Part shown: piece after piece, positions 1 through 8,373 of the stretch
How the letters are laid out: each line of letters starts with the position of its first letter
How positions within the stretch are numbered: position 1 is the first letter of the stretch
From: Emcibacter sp.
GTDB lineage: Bacteria > Pseudomonadota > Alphaproteobacteria > Sphingomonadales > Emcibacteraceae
Direction of reading: 5' to 3'
NCBI GenBank assembly: GCA_021774785.1
Contig: JAJFIQ010000026.1
Span: forward strand, 1-64,000
Length of the DNA stretch: 64,000 nucleotides
Notes under the pieces: generated by a model
The model's database searches: none
What the model was told of the DNA's origin: nothing
Seen by the model: only the letters and a program-made list of their open reading frames with translations
Made by a program: the position numbers and the translations under genes

Positions 1-98
1 GACAAATAATTCATATAAAACTTGAGTTTAACTCCAGCCCTCGATGCCAATCCAAACCATTTTAAGACTGATGATTTTTTAGTTATTCTATAAAATAT

Positions 99-440
99 TC
101 ACAACCTCAACCCAGTTCTCGCCCCTATCTTGCCTTGTCCACTACTCTCATTTAAAATGGGCACTACCGCTGCCGTGGCTTTTTCACCCCGATAATCATG
201 CCCCATCCACATTGCCGCATCGAACACGGATATTCATCTGCCACACGGCGTGATATTAGATTTCAAATAAAGTGACCCGCGCCCTTTAAATCCCTCCAGT
301 TTTTCTTAGGCGGGTGTATAGGTCTTGCCTTCAATAAGACCTGCGCTGGAGAGCATTACTTCTAATCTCCTAAAGAGTGCGAAGAAATCAGCAATATTCA
401 TATCCACAAAAATTTCTTTAACTTGGATTGTTCTCGCCAC
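99..440 (-). pseudogene. possible degraded coding remnant
   Basis: The first 518 bases hold no intact gene. On the minus strand one frame runs 114 codons from a GTG at 440 to a stop at 99-101, broken only by two in-frame stops (306-308 and 234-236). The upstream piece encodes about 44 residues, including FFALFRRLEVMLSSAGLIEG. The downstream piece includes FDAAMWMGHDYRGEKA. The composition looks protein-like, but I do not recognise a family. It could equally be chance open frame. Nothing else is visible in 1-518. Confidence 0.25.
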
Positions 441-518
441 TATACTTGTATAATATTTCTTAACTTCTTTGACTTTTCATTATCATTATCCATCACTTAT
501 AGAAGCTCTCACGTTATT

Positions 519-1241
519 TTATAATGAGGCTCTTGCGGCCTGTTTGGTGACAGCGGCCTTAATCGTGTCAATACTACCGTCATCTAATATATAGCTCGGT
601 GCCGTGCAACTGATCGCCCCGGCACAACTACCATCAGCGCCATATATGGGTGCCGCAATACAGACCAGACCCCGCGTGATTTCCTCGTTATCAAGGGCAA
701 AGCCCTGTTCGCGGACTCTTTTGCATTCCGCTGTTAATTTCCCATGACCGGTAATAGTATTATCGGTAAATGCAATAAGTTTATTTTTTATTGCTACGCC
801 ATCATTAAAGGCCAGCAAAATTTTGCCCATGGCGGTGGCATGCAAAGGAAAGGCCTTGCCAATTGCAGAATGCAGGCGAATACCAAAGCCATTACCTTCA
901 ACCTTATCAATATAAACCCCCGCATCACCATTTAAAATACCAAGGGTCACCACTTGGCCTGTTATTTCCTGCAACTTTTCAAGATAAGGGCGAACTTTTA
1001 CACGGATATCATATTCTGCCGTAACACCTGCCCCAAGTCGCGCAAGAAGTAGGCCACAACAATAACTTTTTGTCGGCGAATCAAAGGACAAAGCACCAAT
1101 CTCAACCATTTCTTTCAACAGCCTATGTGTTGATGCTTTTGGCAGATCAGTTTGCCGTACAATCTCTGCAAAAGACAAGCCGCGCCCTCCTGCTCCGCTT
1201 ACATGGGATAAAATAGTAAATGCTTTTGTGACAGAGGCCAT
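519..1241 (-). CDS. IclR-family transcriptional regulator
   Basis: A 240-residue protein with the two-domain IclR layout. The N-terminal winged helix-turn-helix covers about residues 1-60 (SFAEIVRQTDLPKASTHRLL is the recognition region). The C-terminal effector-binding domain covers about 75-235 and contains the typical LHATAMGKILLA segment and the EEITRGLVCIAAPI segment. The gene is divergent from eda-kdgK across a short intergenic region, so it is most likely the KdgR-type regulator of those two sugar-acid genes, with a 2-keto-3-deoxy sugar acid as plausible ligand (inference). The ATG is preceded by an AAGGAGG-like site reading out from about 1250. The IclR assignment is firm; the ligand is not shown by the sequence. 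Confidence 0.9.
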   Translation of the reverse strand: MASVTKAFTILSHVSGAGGRGLSFAEIVRQTDLPKASTHRLLKEMVEIGALSFDSPTKSYCCGLLLARLGAGVTAEYDIRVKVRPYLEKLQEITGQVVTLGILNGDAGVYIDKVEGNGFGIRLHSAIGKAFPLHATAMGKILLAFNDGVAIKNKLIAFTDNTITGHGKLTAECKRVREQGFALDNEEITRGLVCIAAPIYGADGSCAGAISCTAPSYILDDGSIDTIKAAVTKQAARASL

Positions 1242-1387
1242 AAGGAGGTTTCCTTATCATTAATGTGCGGAAGTATCACTTGACTCTATTAAAGCACAAG
1301 TTTAATAATATCCATAATATAAACATAGTTTCATACTTGGAACTTATCAAGTCTTATTTTAAATTATTTTCCAACCGGGATGCTAAA

Positions 1388-2032
1388 ATGGCCACACCAA
1401 TAGAAACGCTCTTAGAAACCATATCTATCGTGCCCCTAATTCAAGCCGATAACCCCGCAATAGCCGTTGAAATTGCCCGCGCTCTCGCTAAAGGAGGTCT
1501 AAAGGTGGTTGAAGTCGTTCTTCGTACGGACGCTGCTCTTGAATGTTTACGCACCATCGCCTCAGAGGTACATGAGGTTATTCCCGGAGCAGGAACTGTA
1601 TTAAGCGCCACACAAGCCGAGGCCGTTGTAGAGGCGGGGGCAAAATTCATTGTCTCCCCCGGTCTTGATGAGGGTGTCTTTGCCGTGGCCAGGGCCGCTG
1701 GCCTTCCTCTCTATGCTGGCATATCAACGGCGACGGAAGCCCAGCGCGCCTATAATTTGGGTTTAACAGCCGTAAAATTCTTCCCGGCCTCTCTCTCAGG
1801 CGGCATTCCGATGCTAAGGGCCTTGTCATCGGTATTTCGTGATATGCGTTTCATGCCTACTGGCGGCGTATCGGCGGCAAACCTGCCCGAATTTTTGAAC
1901 GTGCCCTCCGTCATTGCCTGTGGCGGAAGCTGGATCACACCTGCAAATGCCATTGCAACAGGCGATTTTGAAACCGTGACACGTCTTGCCCGTGAAGCGG
2001 TAAATATTGCCCATACCGCAAGATCCAAATAA
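1388..2032 (+). CDS. eda: 2-dehydro-3-deoxyphosphogluconate (KDPG) aldolase
   Basis: A 214-residue cytosolic class I aldolase that splits KDPG into pyruvate and glyceraldehyde 3-phosphate (Entner-Doudoroff pathway). Visible family signatures are the GLKVVEVVLRT strand carrying the catalytic glutamate, the VIPGAGTV phosphate-side loop, and the Schiff-base lysine in GLTAVKFFPAS. I chose ATG 1388. The open frame extends upstream to a GTG at 1265, but those 41 extra residues are lysine- and asparagine-rich and unlike the family, whereas 1388 gives the usual length. It is followed 32 bases later by kdgK, so the two probably form an operon controlled by the divergent IclR gene. Confidence 0.93.
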   Translation: MATPIETLLETISIVPLIQADNPAIAVEIARALAKGGLKVVEVVLRTDAALECLRTIASEVHEVIPGAGTVLSATQAEAVVEAGAKFIVSPGLDEGVFAVARAAGLPLYAGISTATEAQRAYNLGLTAVKFFPASLSGGIPMLRALSSVFRDMRFMPTGGVSAANLPEFLNVPSVIACGGSWITPANAIATGDFETVTRLAREAVNIAHTARSK

Positions 2033-2064
2033 CCTTTCAATGTTCTTAAGATAAGGAGCCCTCC

Positions 2065-3093
2065 ATGGCCGATTTTATTACCCTTGGCGAAATTATGTTA
2101 CGCCTGAAAACCACCGCCCATGAACGTTTTTTCCAAAACCCTTCCATGGAAGCCACATTTGGCGGGGGCGAAGCCAATGTGGCCGTGGCCTTGGCCAATT
2201 ATGGCCTTGATGCCGCCTTCGTCACCGCCCTGCCCGACAATGACATTGGTGAGGCCTGTATCCGCGAAATACGCAGCTTCGGGGTTGATACCAGCATGAT
2301 CCGCCGTTCAGGTTCGCGGGTTGGCATTTATTTCCTCGAGACTGGCTCCAACCAACGTCCCAGCAAAGTGATTTATGACCGCGAGGCATCCTCCATCGCA
2401 CAATGCGGTCCGGGGGATTTTGACTGGAATGAAATTTATAAAGGTGCCAAATGGCTGCATATCACCGGCATCACACCGGCACTAAGCCAGTGCGCGGCTG
2501 ATATGTCTCTGGAAGCCATGAAGGCGGCCAAAGAGCATGGTGTGACTGTGTCCTGTGATTTTAATTTCCGGGGAAAATTATGGAAGTACGGCAAAACAGC
2601 ACCTGAAGTCATGACCGAACTGGTTAAATATATCGATGTGGGTATTGCCAATGAAGAAGACTGTCAGAAATCGCTGGGAATTTCAGCAGATGTGGATGTG
2701 GAAAGCGGCGAACTGGATACGGCCAAATATGAAGCCCTGTCAGAACGTATGATGGAAATATTTCCAAATCTTTCTGTGATGGCAATTACCCTCCGGGAAA
2801 GCCATAGTGCGGACCGTAACGGCTGGTCGGCCTGTCTGCGTGACGAAAACGGGTTTCATTTATCAAGACATTATGAACTTACCGACATTGTGGATCGTGT
2901 CGGAGGCGGGGACAGTTTTGCCTCTGGCCTGATTGCAGGATTAAATCTCTATTCAGACCGGTCCGACGCCCTGAATTTTGCCGTTGCCGCAAGTGCCCTT
3001 AAACACACCATTTCCGGGGACTTTAACCGTGTCAGCCGCGATGAAGTGGTAAAGCTCATGGAAGGTGATGGCTCGGGCCGCGTCCAACGCTAA
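2065..3093 (+). CDS. kdgK: 2-keto-3-deoxygluconate kinase (PfkB family)
   Basis: A 342-residue PfkB/ribokinase-family sugar kinase. The N-terminal GEIMLRLKT segment and the glycine-rich [17 protein letters not shown] are typical of KDG/fructose kinases. The C-terminal signature [17 protein letters not shown] places the catalytic base at Asp283 within the anion-hole GGGD. The neighbouring eda supports phosphorylation of KDG to KDPG, giving a KDG to pyruvate plus GAP route, as used for hexuronates or alginate. An AAGGAG ribosome site lies at about 2053-2058. Specificity for KDG rather than another sugar rests on context; the kinase family call is firm. Confidence 0.88.
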   Translation: MADFITLGEIMLRLKTTAHERFFQNPSMEATFGGGEANVAVALANYGLDAAFVTALPDNDIGEACIREIRSFGVDTSMIRRSGSRVGIYFLETGSNQRPSKVIYDREASSIAQCGPGDFDWNEIYKGAKWLHITGITPALSQCAADMSLEAMKAAKEHGVTVSCDFNFRGKLWKYGKTAPEVMTELVKYIDVGIANEEDCQKSLGISADVDVESGELDTAKYEALSERMMEIFPNLSVMAITLRESHSADRNGWSACLRDENGFHLSRHYELTDIVDRVGGGDSFASGLIAGLNLYSDRSDALNFAVAASALKHTISGDFNRVSRDEVVKLMEGDGSGRVQR

Positions 3094-3315
3094 ACTGGAT
3101 GCGCTGTTGCACTTCATGACAACGACCAAAGACTAGAAAATGGCAGGGAATAAAGGGTTTCAGAATGTAGTGCTATGACAATAGAAGTCTAATTATGATC
3201 ATTTCTATTTAATTTTAACACATAAATATCGCAGCAACCATTAACGGTAGCAGCTTGATGTCACCTACCTAAAAAATTACATAACTCAATCTAATAAATA
3301 CTATATTTGAATTGC
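3094..3315. other. AT-rich intergenic region, probable CRISPR leader side
   Basis: This stretch between kdgK and the first CRISPR repeat contains no convincing gene. Its right half is AT-rich. Because the crRNA-sense strand of the array is plus, this side would be upstream of the array. The opposite flank leaves only 46 bases before the cas2 3' end. That makes this the more likely leader, but no leader motif is recognised. Confidence 0.4.
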
Positions 3316-3615
3316 GTCATAGCTTCCCTTTTCACACCGTTATGATATGCTTATAAAACAAAGACTTAGTCAATAAAATTTGTCATAGCTTCCCTTTTCA
3401 CACCGTTATGATATGCTATTGAGCCACTTGAAAACAACATTATTGAGGTCATAGCTTCCCTTTTCACACCGTTATGATATGCTTGCCTTTGCTATGCAGC
3501 AGAGCGTGACGAGGTCATAGCTTCCCTTTTCACACCGTTATGATATGCTGAACCATTTATTCACCCATCCCGGCGTGTCGTCATAGCTTCCCTTTTCACA
3601 CCGTTATGATATGCT
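3316..3615 (+). CRISPR. type II-C CRISPR array, five repeats, four spacers
   Basis: Five identical 36-base repeats start at 3316, 3382, 3448, 3514 and 3580 with an exact 66-base period, so all four spacers are 30 bases (3352-3381, 3418-3447, 3484-3513, 3550-3579). The repeat begins GTCATAGCTTCCC and ends TTATGATATGCT. The start resembles the Neisseria-type II-C repeat (GTTGTAGCTCCC) in sense orientation, so crRNAs should be made from the plus strand, convergent with the cas operon. No repeat is degenerate. The strand call is also supported by complementarity to the tracrRNA at 8088-8111. The last six bases of each repeat, TATGCT, with TG two bases before, form an extended -10-like element. 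Confidence 0.97.
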
Positions 3616-3661
3616 GGATTTTGTGTAAGAGTTTGATTTTATTGATATAATGGCGGATGGC

Positions 3662-4003
3662 TCATAGTAAAAGGAGCTGTTCGCTGTTGTATTTTGGGTC
3701 GTCTTCATCGAATCTTTCGGCATTTGAGAGCAAAATATTCATATTTTTATACTGTCGGTCAGTGATTTGCAGTGCCCGGATACTGCCTTTTGGCGGCAGG
3801 ATCATTTCCAGACGTTTGACATGTTTCTGCACACGTTCCGTCCCATTGCATATCCTACCATATATGGAATATTGAAGCATCATATATCCGTCTTTTAACA
3901 GAAACTTTCGAAAGCGGGTGGCATGGCGGCGTTCTTTTTTTGTGGTTGTTGGCAGGTCAAACATTACAAATATCCACATAAACTGGTTCCCTTGCGCACT
4001 CAT
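3662..4003 (-). CDS. cas2: CRISPR-associated endoribonuclease/adaptation protein Cas2
   Basis: A 113-residue Cas2 that dimerises between two Cas1 dimers in the spacer-acquisition complex. The ferredoxin-like fold opens with MWIFVMFDLPTTTKKERR, in which the conserved Asp after the first beta strand (FDLP) is present. LQYSIYGRICNG follows, and ITDRQYKNMNIL lies near the C terminus. Length and sequence are typical of the type II-C Cas2 group. Its start overlaps the cas1 stop by four bases (ATGA), indicating translational coupling. It is the last gene of the cas9-cas1-cas2 operon and ends 46 bases from the array. Confidence 0.95.
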   Translation of the reverse strand: MSAQGNQFMWIFVMFDLPTTTKKERRHATRFRKFLLKDGYMMLQYSIYGRICNGTERVQKHVKRLEMILPPKGSIRALQITDRQYKNMNILLSNAERFDEDDPKYNSEQLLLL

Positions 4004-4893
4004 ATCACAAAATCAGGCAGTTTCAGAAGGGTGGGGTCCTTTTCCCGAATGGCATTGACCAGACTATAGGCTGTCACATCCGTCGCATTGGTCATATTCT
4101 GCACTTCACCATTTATCAGAACCTGTAGCGTGGCCAGCCGGGCAAGCTCTTGCCTGACGTCACGGGATAAATCATCATCCTTACCATCAAAATTTTTCAG
4201 GATTTTAATGACCTCCTGATCAACCATAGGCCGGAAGGGTTCCAGAATATCGTCTGCAAGGTTAAAGGCATTCAGGTTATTATCATGATGAAGCCCAAAG
4301 CACGGCAGCAAGCCATAGCTCACCAATGACCGGGCCACCACGGCCCGCAGAACCATATATCCGTAATTAAGTGCATTATTGGCAAAATCTGTTGCTCCCC
4401 TGACAAAGCCGTTACCCATCAGGCTCGACCAATATTTCCGAGCCGCCTGGGCTTCCTTGTTTTTGGGATCGCCGGAGTCCACCCGTCTGGCCATGTGACG
4501 CAGGGTCGAGACATTCTTCCGGCCTGAAATTTCCAGTGATCGCGCCTGATTAATAATCTTGGCTTTGACGATCTTCTGCCAACAGCGTTTTTTGAACGGA
4601 CTGCTCCACTGATTCTGCAGAAAAGCGACCTCGCTGACACGGGAATGGGGCAGGAACGGCAACAACAGGCCATTAGGCATATGTTTGCTATTACAGGTGA
4701 TCAGAACCACATTCTGTTCCTGCAATTCGGCAAGCAGAGATGAGGTAATTGTAGCTTGCGGTGTTTCCAGAATGATGATGGTGATATCTTCGATTGGCAC
4801 TGAAACAATGCCGTCTTCTCGTTTACAGTTCAGTTGCTCATCTTTTTTGGACAGATGACATTTTTGCTGAATAAGTAAGGTCCGCCAAGACAT
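4000..4893 (-). CDS. cas1: type II CRISPR-associated integrase Cas1
   Basis: A 297-residue Cas1 integrase that inserts protospacers at the leader-proximal repeat. It starts MSWRTLLIQQKCHLS, typical of type II Cas1. Expected metal-binding residues are visible as Glu147 (KNKEAQAARKYW), His203 in GLHHDNNLNAFNLADD and Glu218 in DDILEPFRPMVD, closely matching the E/H/E triad spacing known for type II Cas1. It lies 65 bases downstream of cas9 and overlaps cas2 by four bases. The length is normal. No csn2 or cas4 gene is present, which with the Cas9 size makes the locus II-C. Confidence 0.96.
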   Translation of the reverse strand: MSWRTLLIQQKCHLSKKDEQLNCKREDGIVSVPIEDITIIILETPQATITSSLLAELQEQNVVLITCNSKHMPNGLLLPFLPHSRVSEVAFLQNQWSSPFKKRCWQKIVKAKIINQARSLEISGRKNVSTLRHMARRVDSGDPKNKEAQAARKYWSSLMGNGFVRGATDFANNALNYGYMVLRAVVARSLVSYGLLPCFGLHHDNNLNAFNLADDILEPFRPMVDQEVIKILKNFDGKDDDLSRDVRQELARLATLQVLINGEVQNMTNATDVTAYSLVNAIREKDPTLLKLPDFVI

Positions 4894-4958
4894 TATAAAC
4901 TCCCCAACCAGTATAAGTTGAGGTGTTTATACAATACAATCAGTTAAACTTTGATTAA

Positions 4959-7900
4959 CTATGAAATTTTAGAGCGGTTACCAAATAAATCTACATGATA
5001 CTTTTTAAAAAATTTCATGCTTTGCACCCCCGGTTCACGATCTTTAACGCTACGATCATGGAAACGAATTTTAACCGTTCCAACACCCCTATGTGTAGAA
5101 ACATAATAGCCTTCCACAATCACACCTTTTTTGTTCTCAAGCTTCACATAATCATTCTTATAAAGATCAAATTTATGGGTATAATTTTCATCCACAATTG
5201 GCCAGTCTTCTTCTTTTTGATAGGCCTTAATCACCCGATTAGGCTCAATCCCCGCCATCACGTCTTTAATATATACAGGGCAGAGATAAAATTTTCCGGC
5301 TTTTTCATAGACCTTGACATAGGCCATATCGCCGTTGCTGGCGATGCCCTCTCGTACGGGAAAACCACTGCGATCATTGGTGATCAGCCGCACGGAACGG
5401 ATTACCGGCCCCTGACCATTCTTACACGGCATATGAACAGGGGTAACGAATGCCTTGTCCGCCTTGCCGTCAAATTCATCCAGACGGTCTTTCAGGACAT
5501 TATACAGAGCAGCATTGCGGCCCGTTGCCACGCCACCTACCAGTTTTACATCCACCAGATTTTCAAGATCTTTGACTTTCAGGGATCCAACCGACACCCG
5601 CTTCACCGCATATGACTGTCCCTCTTCATCATGGCGCAGGCTTTTGATGGTATCTTCATGGATAGCGCCGGTGAGCTTTCGATTTACTTGTCTTGTAACA
5701 AAAATATTATCAATCATCCCCAGCGCATCGTCACGGAATGTATCCCACGGTTTTGGGGGATAAAAATTCGGCTGATCCGGATGGTTTGACCGATGGCGTT
5801 TGCTCCAGTTGGTCATGGCTTGCACATGGCTCTGGGTTGCGGCGGCAATGATGATGGCGTCCAGACCATGATGGCGATCATTTTCTTCCCGGTCTTTCAA
5901 GCCCAAACCCCAGGCATGGCGTAGTTTGCTGGTTAAGGCCCCGTTACGGGTTTTTACGAATATTTTACCTTCCTCATGGGGGTTTTCCAAATAGCGTTCC
6001 ATATGCTCTTTCAGCAGACGTGAAATATAGCGATTGTCATTCAGGTGGCGGGATTTCCATTCTTCCTGTTTATCCTCATCAAAATTTTCCATGAGCAACC
6101 GTTTTGATTTATCGGGATTGCGGAGCCGTTTGGCGAAATCCTCCAGACCATTCATTGAACGGCCTTTGGCGGCAAAATACTCAACGGGGGTCTGATTTCC
6201 CTTTTCCTGATTTTCATCGGCAAAGCAGATGACCTTGTTAAACCAGCTGTTATCATAAGACCGGCTATAGGGCAGGATATGATCTACTTGGGTTGCTATG
6301 CTATCAGACAACTCTAGGGGATCAATATATGAACCGCTATAGGCGCAATAACCATTTTGTTCTTTCCATAGCTTATATTTAGCAAAATCTTCACCACTTA
6401 ATGACCGGCCAAATATTTCTTCTGCATGTTTTTTAAGTTCTTCGTTATTGGCACGGTTTTTCTGGATTTCACGTTCTTTGTCTTTTCGGTCCTTGAAGTT
6501 TTTGCCCAGTTCCCGTGACATTTCAATATGGAAAAAATCGGGCATACCATGCTTTCTGATCAGGGCATTGATCATCTTGCGGGTCTGGCTTAGGGCGCGT
6601 AGAACCAGAGGGTTCCGCACATCTACGCCGAATTCTGGTAGAAAGGGGGGCAGTTTCTGATAGGCACCTTCACGGCGTTCGCTATGATCATAGCCCGCCA
6701 TTTCGCAAGCTACGGAATAGACCTCGCCCTGCTCAAGGAACGGCAGAATATTGCGGATTGCTTTCAGAGAAAGACCCGCCGTACCAGACAGGTTCAAAGG
6801 CATGATAGCCTCCAACTGTTCTGTGGTCAGGGGCAAATCAGCGGTAAGTTTAAAGATTTCTTTCCTGTCATCATTGAAAGCCATGATCTCAACCAGTTCA
6901 TCCAGAATATCAGCCCGACCCATAAATGTCATAAGCTCTTGTTCCGACATTGATTTCTTAAGCTCGGTCTTGATTTTATGATAACCTTCAAGCTTGATCA
7001 AACCAACCTTTTCGGCGGTCTTGACAATTTCTGCCCAGCTTTGGTCCTCGCCCCTGATTTTACGATAAGAAGCCAAGTTAAAGGTGCTGTTGTCATTTAT
7101 TTCAAGAAGATCACGGGCTTTCTTGAAGGTCACCTGTTTTTGTTTATGGGCCGCCTCAATCAGGGTTCTTTTTTCGTCCAGTGACAGGGAACGCCCTTTG
7201 CCGCCAGTTACCACTGAAAGACTGCTCAGCCGTTCCCAGCAGACGCGCAATTCATTGCTATAGGTCATTTTGGCAGCACGGCGTTCATCTTCTTCAAATT
7301 CGCAAGGGCCGACCAGATCATGGCTGGATTTCAAGGGGCGCTGGGTGAAAGCTTGTTCAAGGAATTCATCGCACAGGTCATCCGTGGCAAGGGCATTGCC
7401 AAGGTCTTTTTGATGGGCAAAAATAATCCTCACTTCCTCAGCCAGAAGGTCACGGGTGACGGTGTGATTATAGGCACTGGGGTTATTGCGTCTTTTATCC
7501 TGTATCGAAAGATATGCCCCTATGGTTTCTGCTTTTGCGTCCTTTTGTGCTTCTTGTAAGGCGGCGGCGTCTTTTAACATCACGCCCGCCTCGCTGCCCT
7601 GAACGCTGTCAGATTTACGGGTTGATTTAAAGCCGCGTCTTTTGTTGATATGGCTCAAAATCTGCCCTAATTCATGGGGGATAAGTTTTCGGGTAAGGGC
7701 TTCCGCCCGCAATTGCCATACGTCGGGTGCGGTGATGGTACCAGTCTTCCGGCCTTTTTTAGGCAGTCTGAGGTCGTCTGCCGTAAAGCCGTGAGACAGG
7801 AGCAGGTGCCGGATGCGTATTTTTCGCCGCCGTTTGCGATCTGCCATGCGCCGGGCTAGCCTTTTGACGCGCCGGGGCATGGCAAGGGACGCTCCGTCTT

Positions 7901-8021
7901 TGCCATTTTCTGCCGCCTCAAATATTCTGACCCCCGCATCAATTATTTCTTCATCTGATAAATCAAGCACCGCCCAGCCGACGCTGGCGATACCCGTATC
8001 AATACCAATTATCTGAACCAT
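4959..8021 (-). CDS. cas9: type II-C CRISPR-associated endonuclease Cas9
   Basis: A 1020-residue RNA-guided DNA endonuclease of the compact II-C class. Domain order and key residues are readable. RuvC-I is IGIDTGIASVGWAVLD with Asp8. An arginine-rich bridge helix covers about 50-72. A helical recognition lobe covers about 75-470. RuvC-II is FHIEMSRELGKN with Glu500. The HNH domain has QVDHILPYSRSYDNSWFNK with His581 and Asn604. RuvC-III is RHHGLDAIIIAAATQ with His718 and Asp721. The wedge/PAM-interacting region covers about 800-1020. All nuclease residues are intact, so an active enzyme is expected. Spacing closely parallels Neisseria Cas9. A GGGGAT site precedes the ATG. It leads the cas9-cas1-cas2 operon; the tracrRNA is divergent from it. 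The PAM cannot be read from the window. Confidence 0.98.
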   Translation of the reverse strand: MVQIIGIDTGIASVGWAVLDLSDEEIIDAGVRIFEAAENGKDGASLAMPRRVKRLARRMADRKRRRKIRIRHLLLSHGFTADDLRLPKKGRKTGTITAPDVWQLRAEALTRKLIPHELGQILSHINKRRGFKSTRKSDSVQGSEAGVMLKDAAALQEAQKDAKAETIGAYLSIQDKRRNNPSAYNHTVTRDLLAEEVRIIFAHQKDLGNALATDDLCDEFLEQAFTQRPLKSSHDLVGPCEFEEDERRAAKMTYSNELRVCWERLSSLSVVTGGKGRSLSLDEKRTLIEAAHKQKQVTFKKARDLLEINDNSTFNLASYRKIRGEDQSWAEIVKTAEKVGLIKLEGYHKIKTELKKSMSEQELMTFMGRADILDELVEIMAFNDDRKEIFKLTADLPLTTEQLEAIMPLNLSGTAGLSLKAIRNILPFLEQGEVYSVACEMAGYDHSERREGAYQKLPPFLPEFGVDVRNPLVLRALSQTRKMINALIRKHGMPDFFHIEMSRELGKNFKDRKDKEREIQKNRANNEELKKHAEEIFGRSLSGEDFAKYKLWKEQNGYCAYSGSYIDPLELSDSIATQVDHILPYSRSYDNSWFNKVICFADENQEKGNQTPVEYFAAKGRSMNGLEDFAKRLRNPDKSKRLLMENFDEDKQEEWKSRHLNDNRYISRLLKEHMERYLENPHEEGKIFVKTRNGALTSKLRHAWGLGLKDREENDRHHGLDAIIIAAATQSHVQAMTNWSKRHRSNHPDQPNFYPPKPWDTFRDDALGMIDNIFVTRQVNRKLTGAIHEDTIKSLRHDEEGQSYAVKRVSVGSLKVKDLENLVDVKLVGGVATGRNAALYNVLKDRLDEFDGKADKAFVTPVHMPCKNGQGPVIRSVRLITNDRSGFPVREGIASNGDMAYVKVYEKAGKFYLCPVYIKDVMAGIEPNRVIKAYQKEEDWPIVDENYTHKFDLYKNDYVKLENKKGVIVEGYYVSTHRGVGTVKIRFHDRSVKDREPGVQSMKFFKKYHVDLFGNRSKIS

Positions 8022-8077
8022 AACGAAATCCCCACTTTTTTTGTTGATTACTTTTTATAAAACTGTTTTACTGTGAT

Positions 8078-8176
8078 TACAACAAATCGGTGTGAAAAGC
8101 GTTGTTGTGATAAGGAATTTATTTCCGTAAAGCTCTGTCCCCGTCAACTATATAGTAGGCGGGGATAACTTTTTTA
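8078..8176 (+). ncRNA. tracrRNA of the type II-C system
   Basis: Found by complementarity to the CRISPR repeat. Bases 8088-8111 pair with repeat bases 1-24: a perfect 12-base-pair upper duplex (CGGTGTGAAAAG against CTTTTCACACCG), a small internal bulge, then an 8-pair lower duplex with three G-U pairs. A short hairpin follows (GGAA/TTCC, 8114-8126), then the AGCTCTGTCCCC segment, then a terminal hairpin (CCCCG 8139-8143 with CGGGG 8160-8164, inner ACT/AGT 8147-8156), then a T run at 8170-8175 acting as terminator. This order matches Neisseria-type tracrRNA, including its GCTCTGCCCC block. The 5' end is a guess within 8070-8088. It is divergent from cas9. Confidence 0.88.
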
Positions 8177-8373
8177 CGGGCCATTATTTGATACATTGAA
8201 CCAAAACCACCCAGTTCTCTTTTTCATCCTGTCGGGCGCGCCAATATTCTCGGATCCGAACCGGAGAGAGATATCTTTTTATATAATTTCCATCCCCGCT
8301 TAAAACAGCTAATTTGACGTTTTCCAATTCAGCCTGTACCTTTTAATCAATATTATAAAGTTTAGGGAATTAT
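8177..8373. promoter_or_regulatory. promoter region of the MalT-like regulator gene
   Basis: Between the tracrRNA terminator and the regulator gene there is no open frame of note. A consensus -10 hexamer TATAAT sits at 8282-8287, with no good -35 at the usual distance. That would place transcription start near 8294 and a leader of about 80 bases. A TTTAGGGA ribosome site lies at about 8361-8368 before the GTG start. Confidence 0.4.

Noticed and set aside
1265-1387. N-terminal 41-residue extension of KDPG aldolase
   Set aside because: The extra residues are low-complexity Lys/Asn/Ile-rich, unlike the family, and the internal ATG gives the normal protein length.
4995-5615. 206-codon open frame on the plus strand inside cas9
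   Set aside because: It is a shadow frame fully within cas9 with unrelated composition and no ribosome site.
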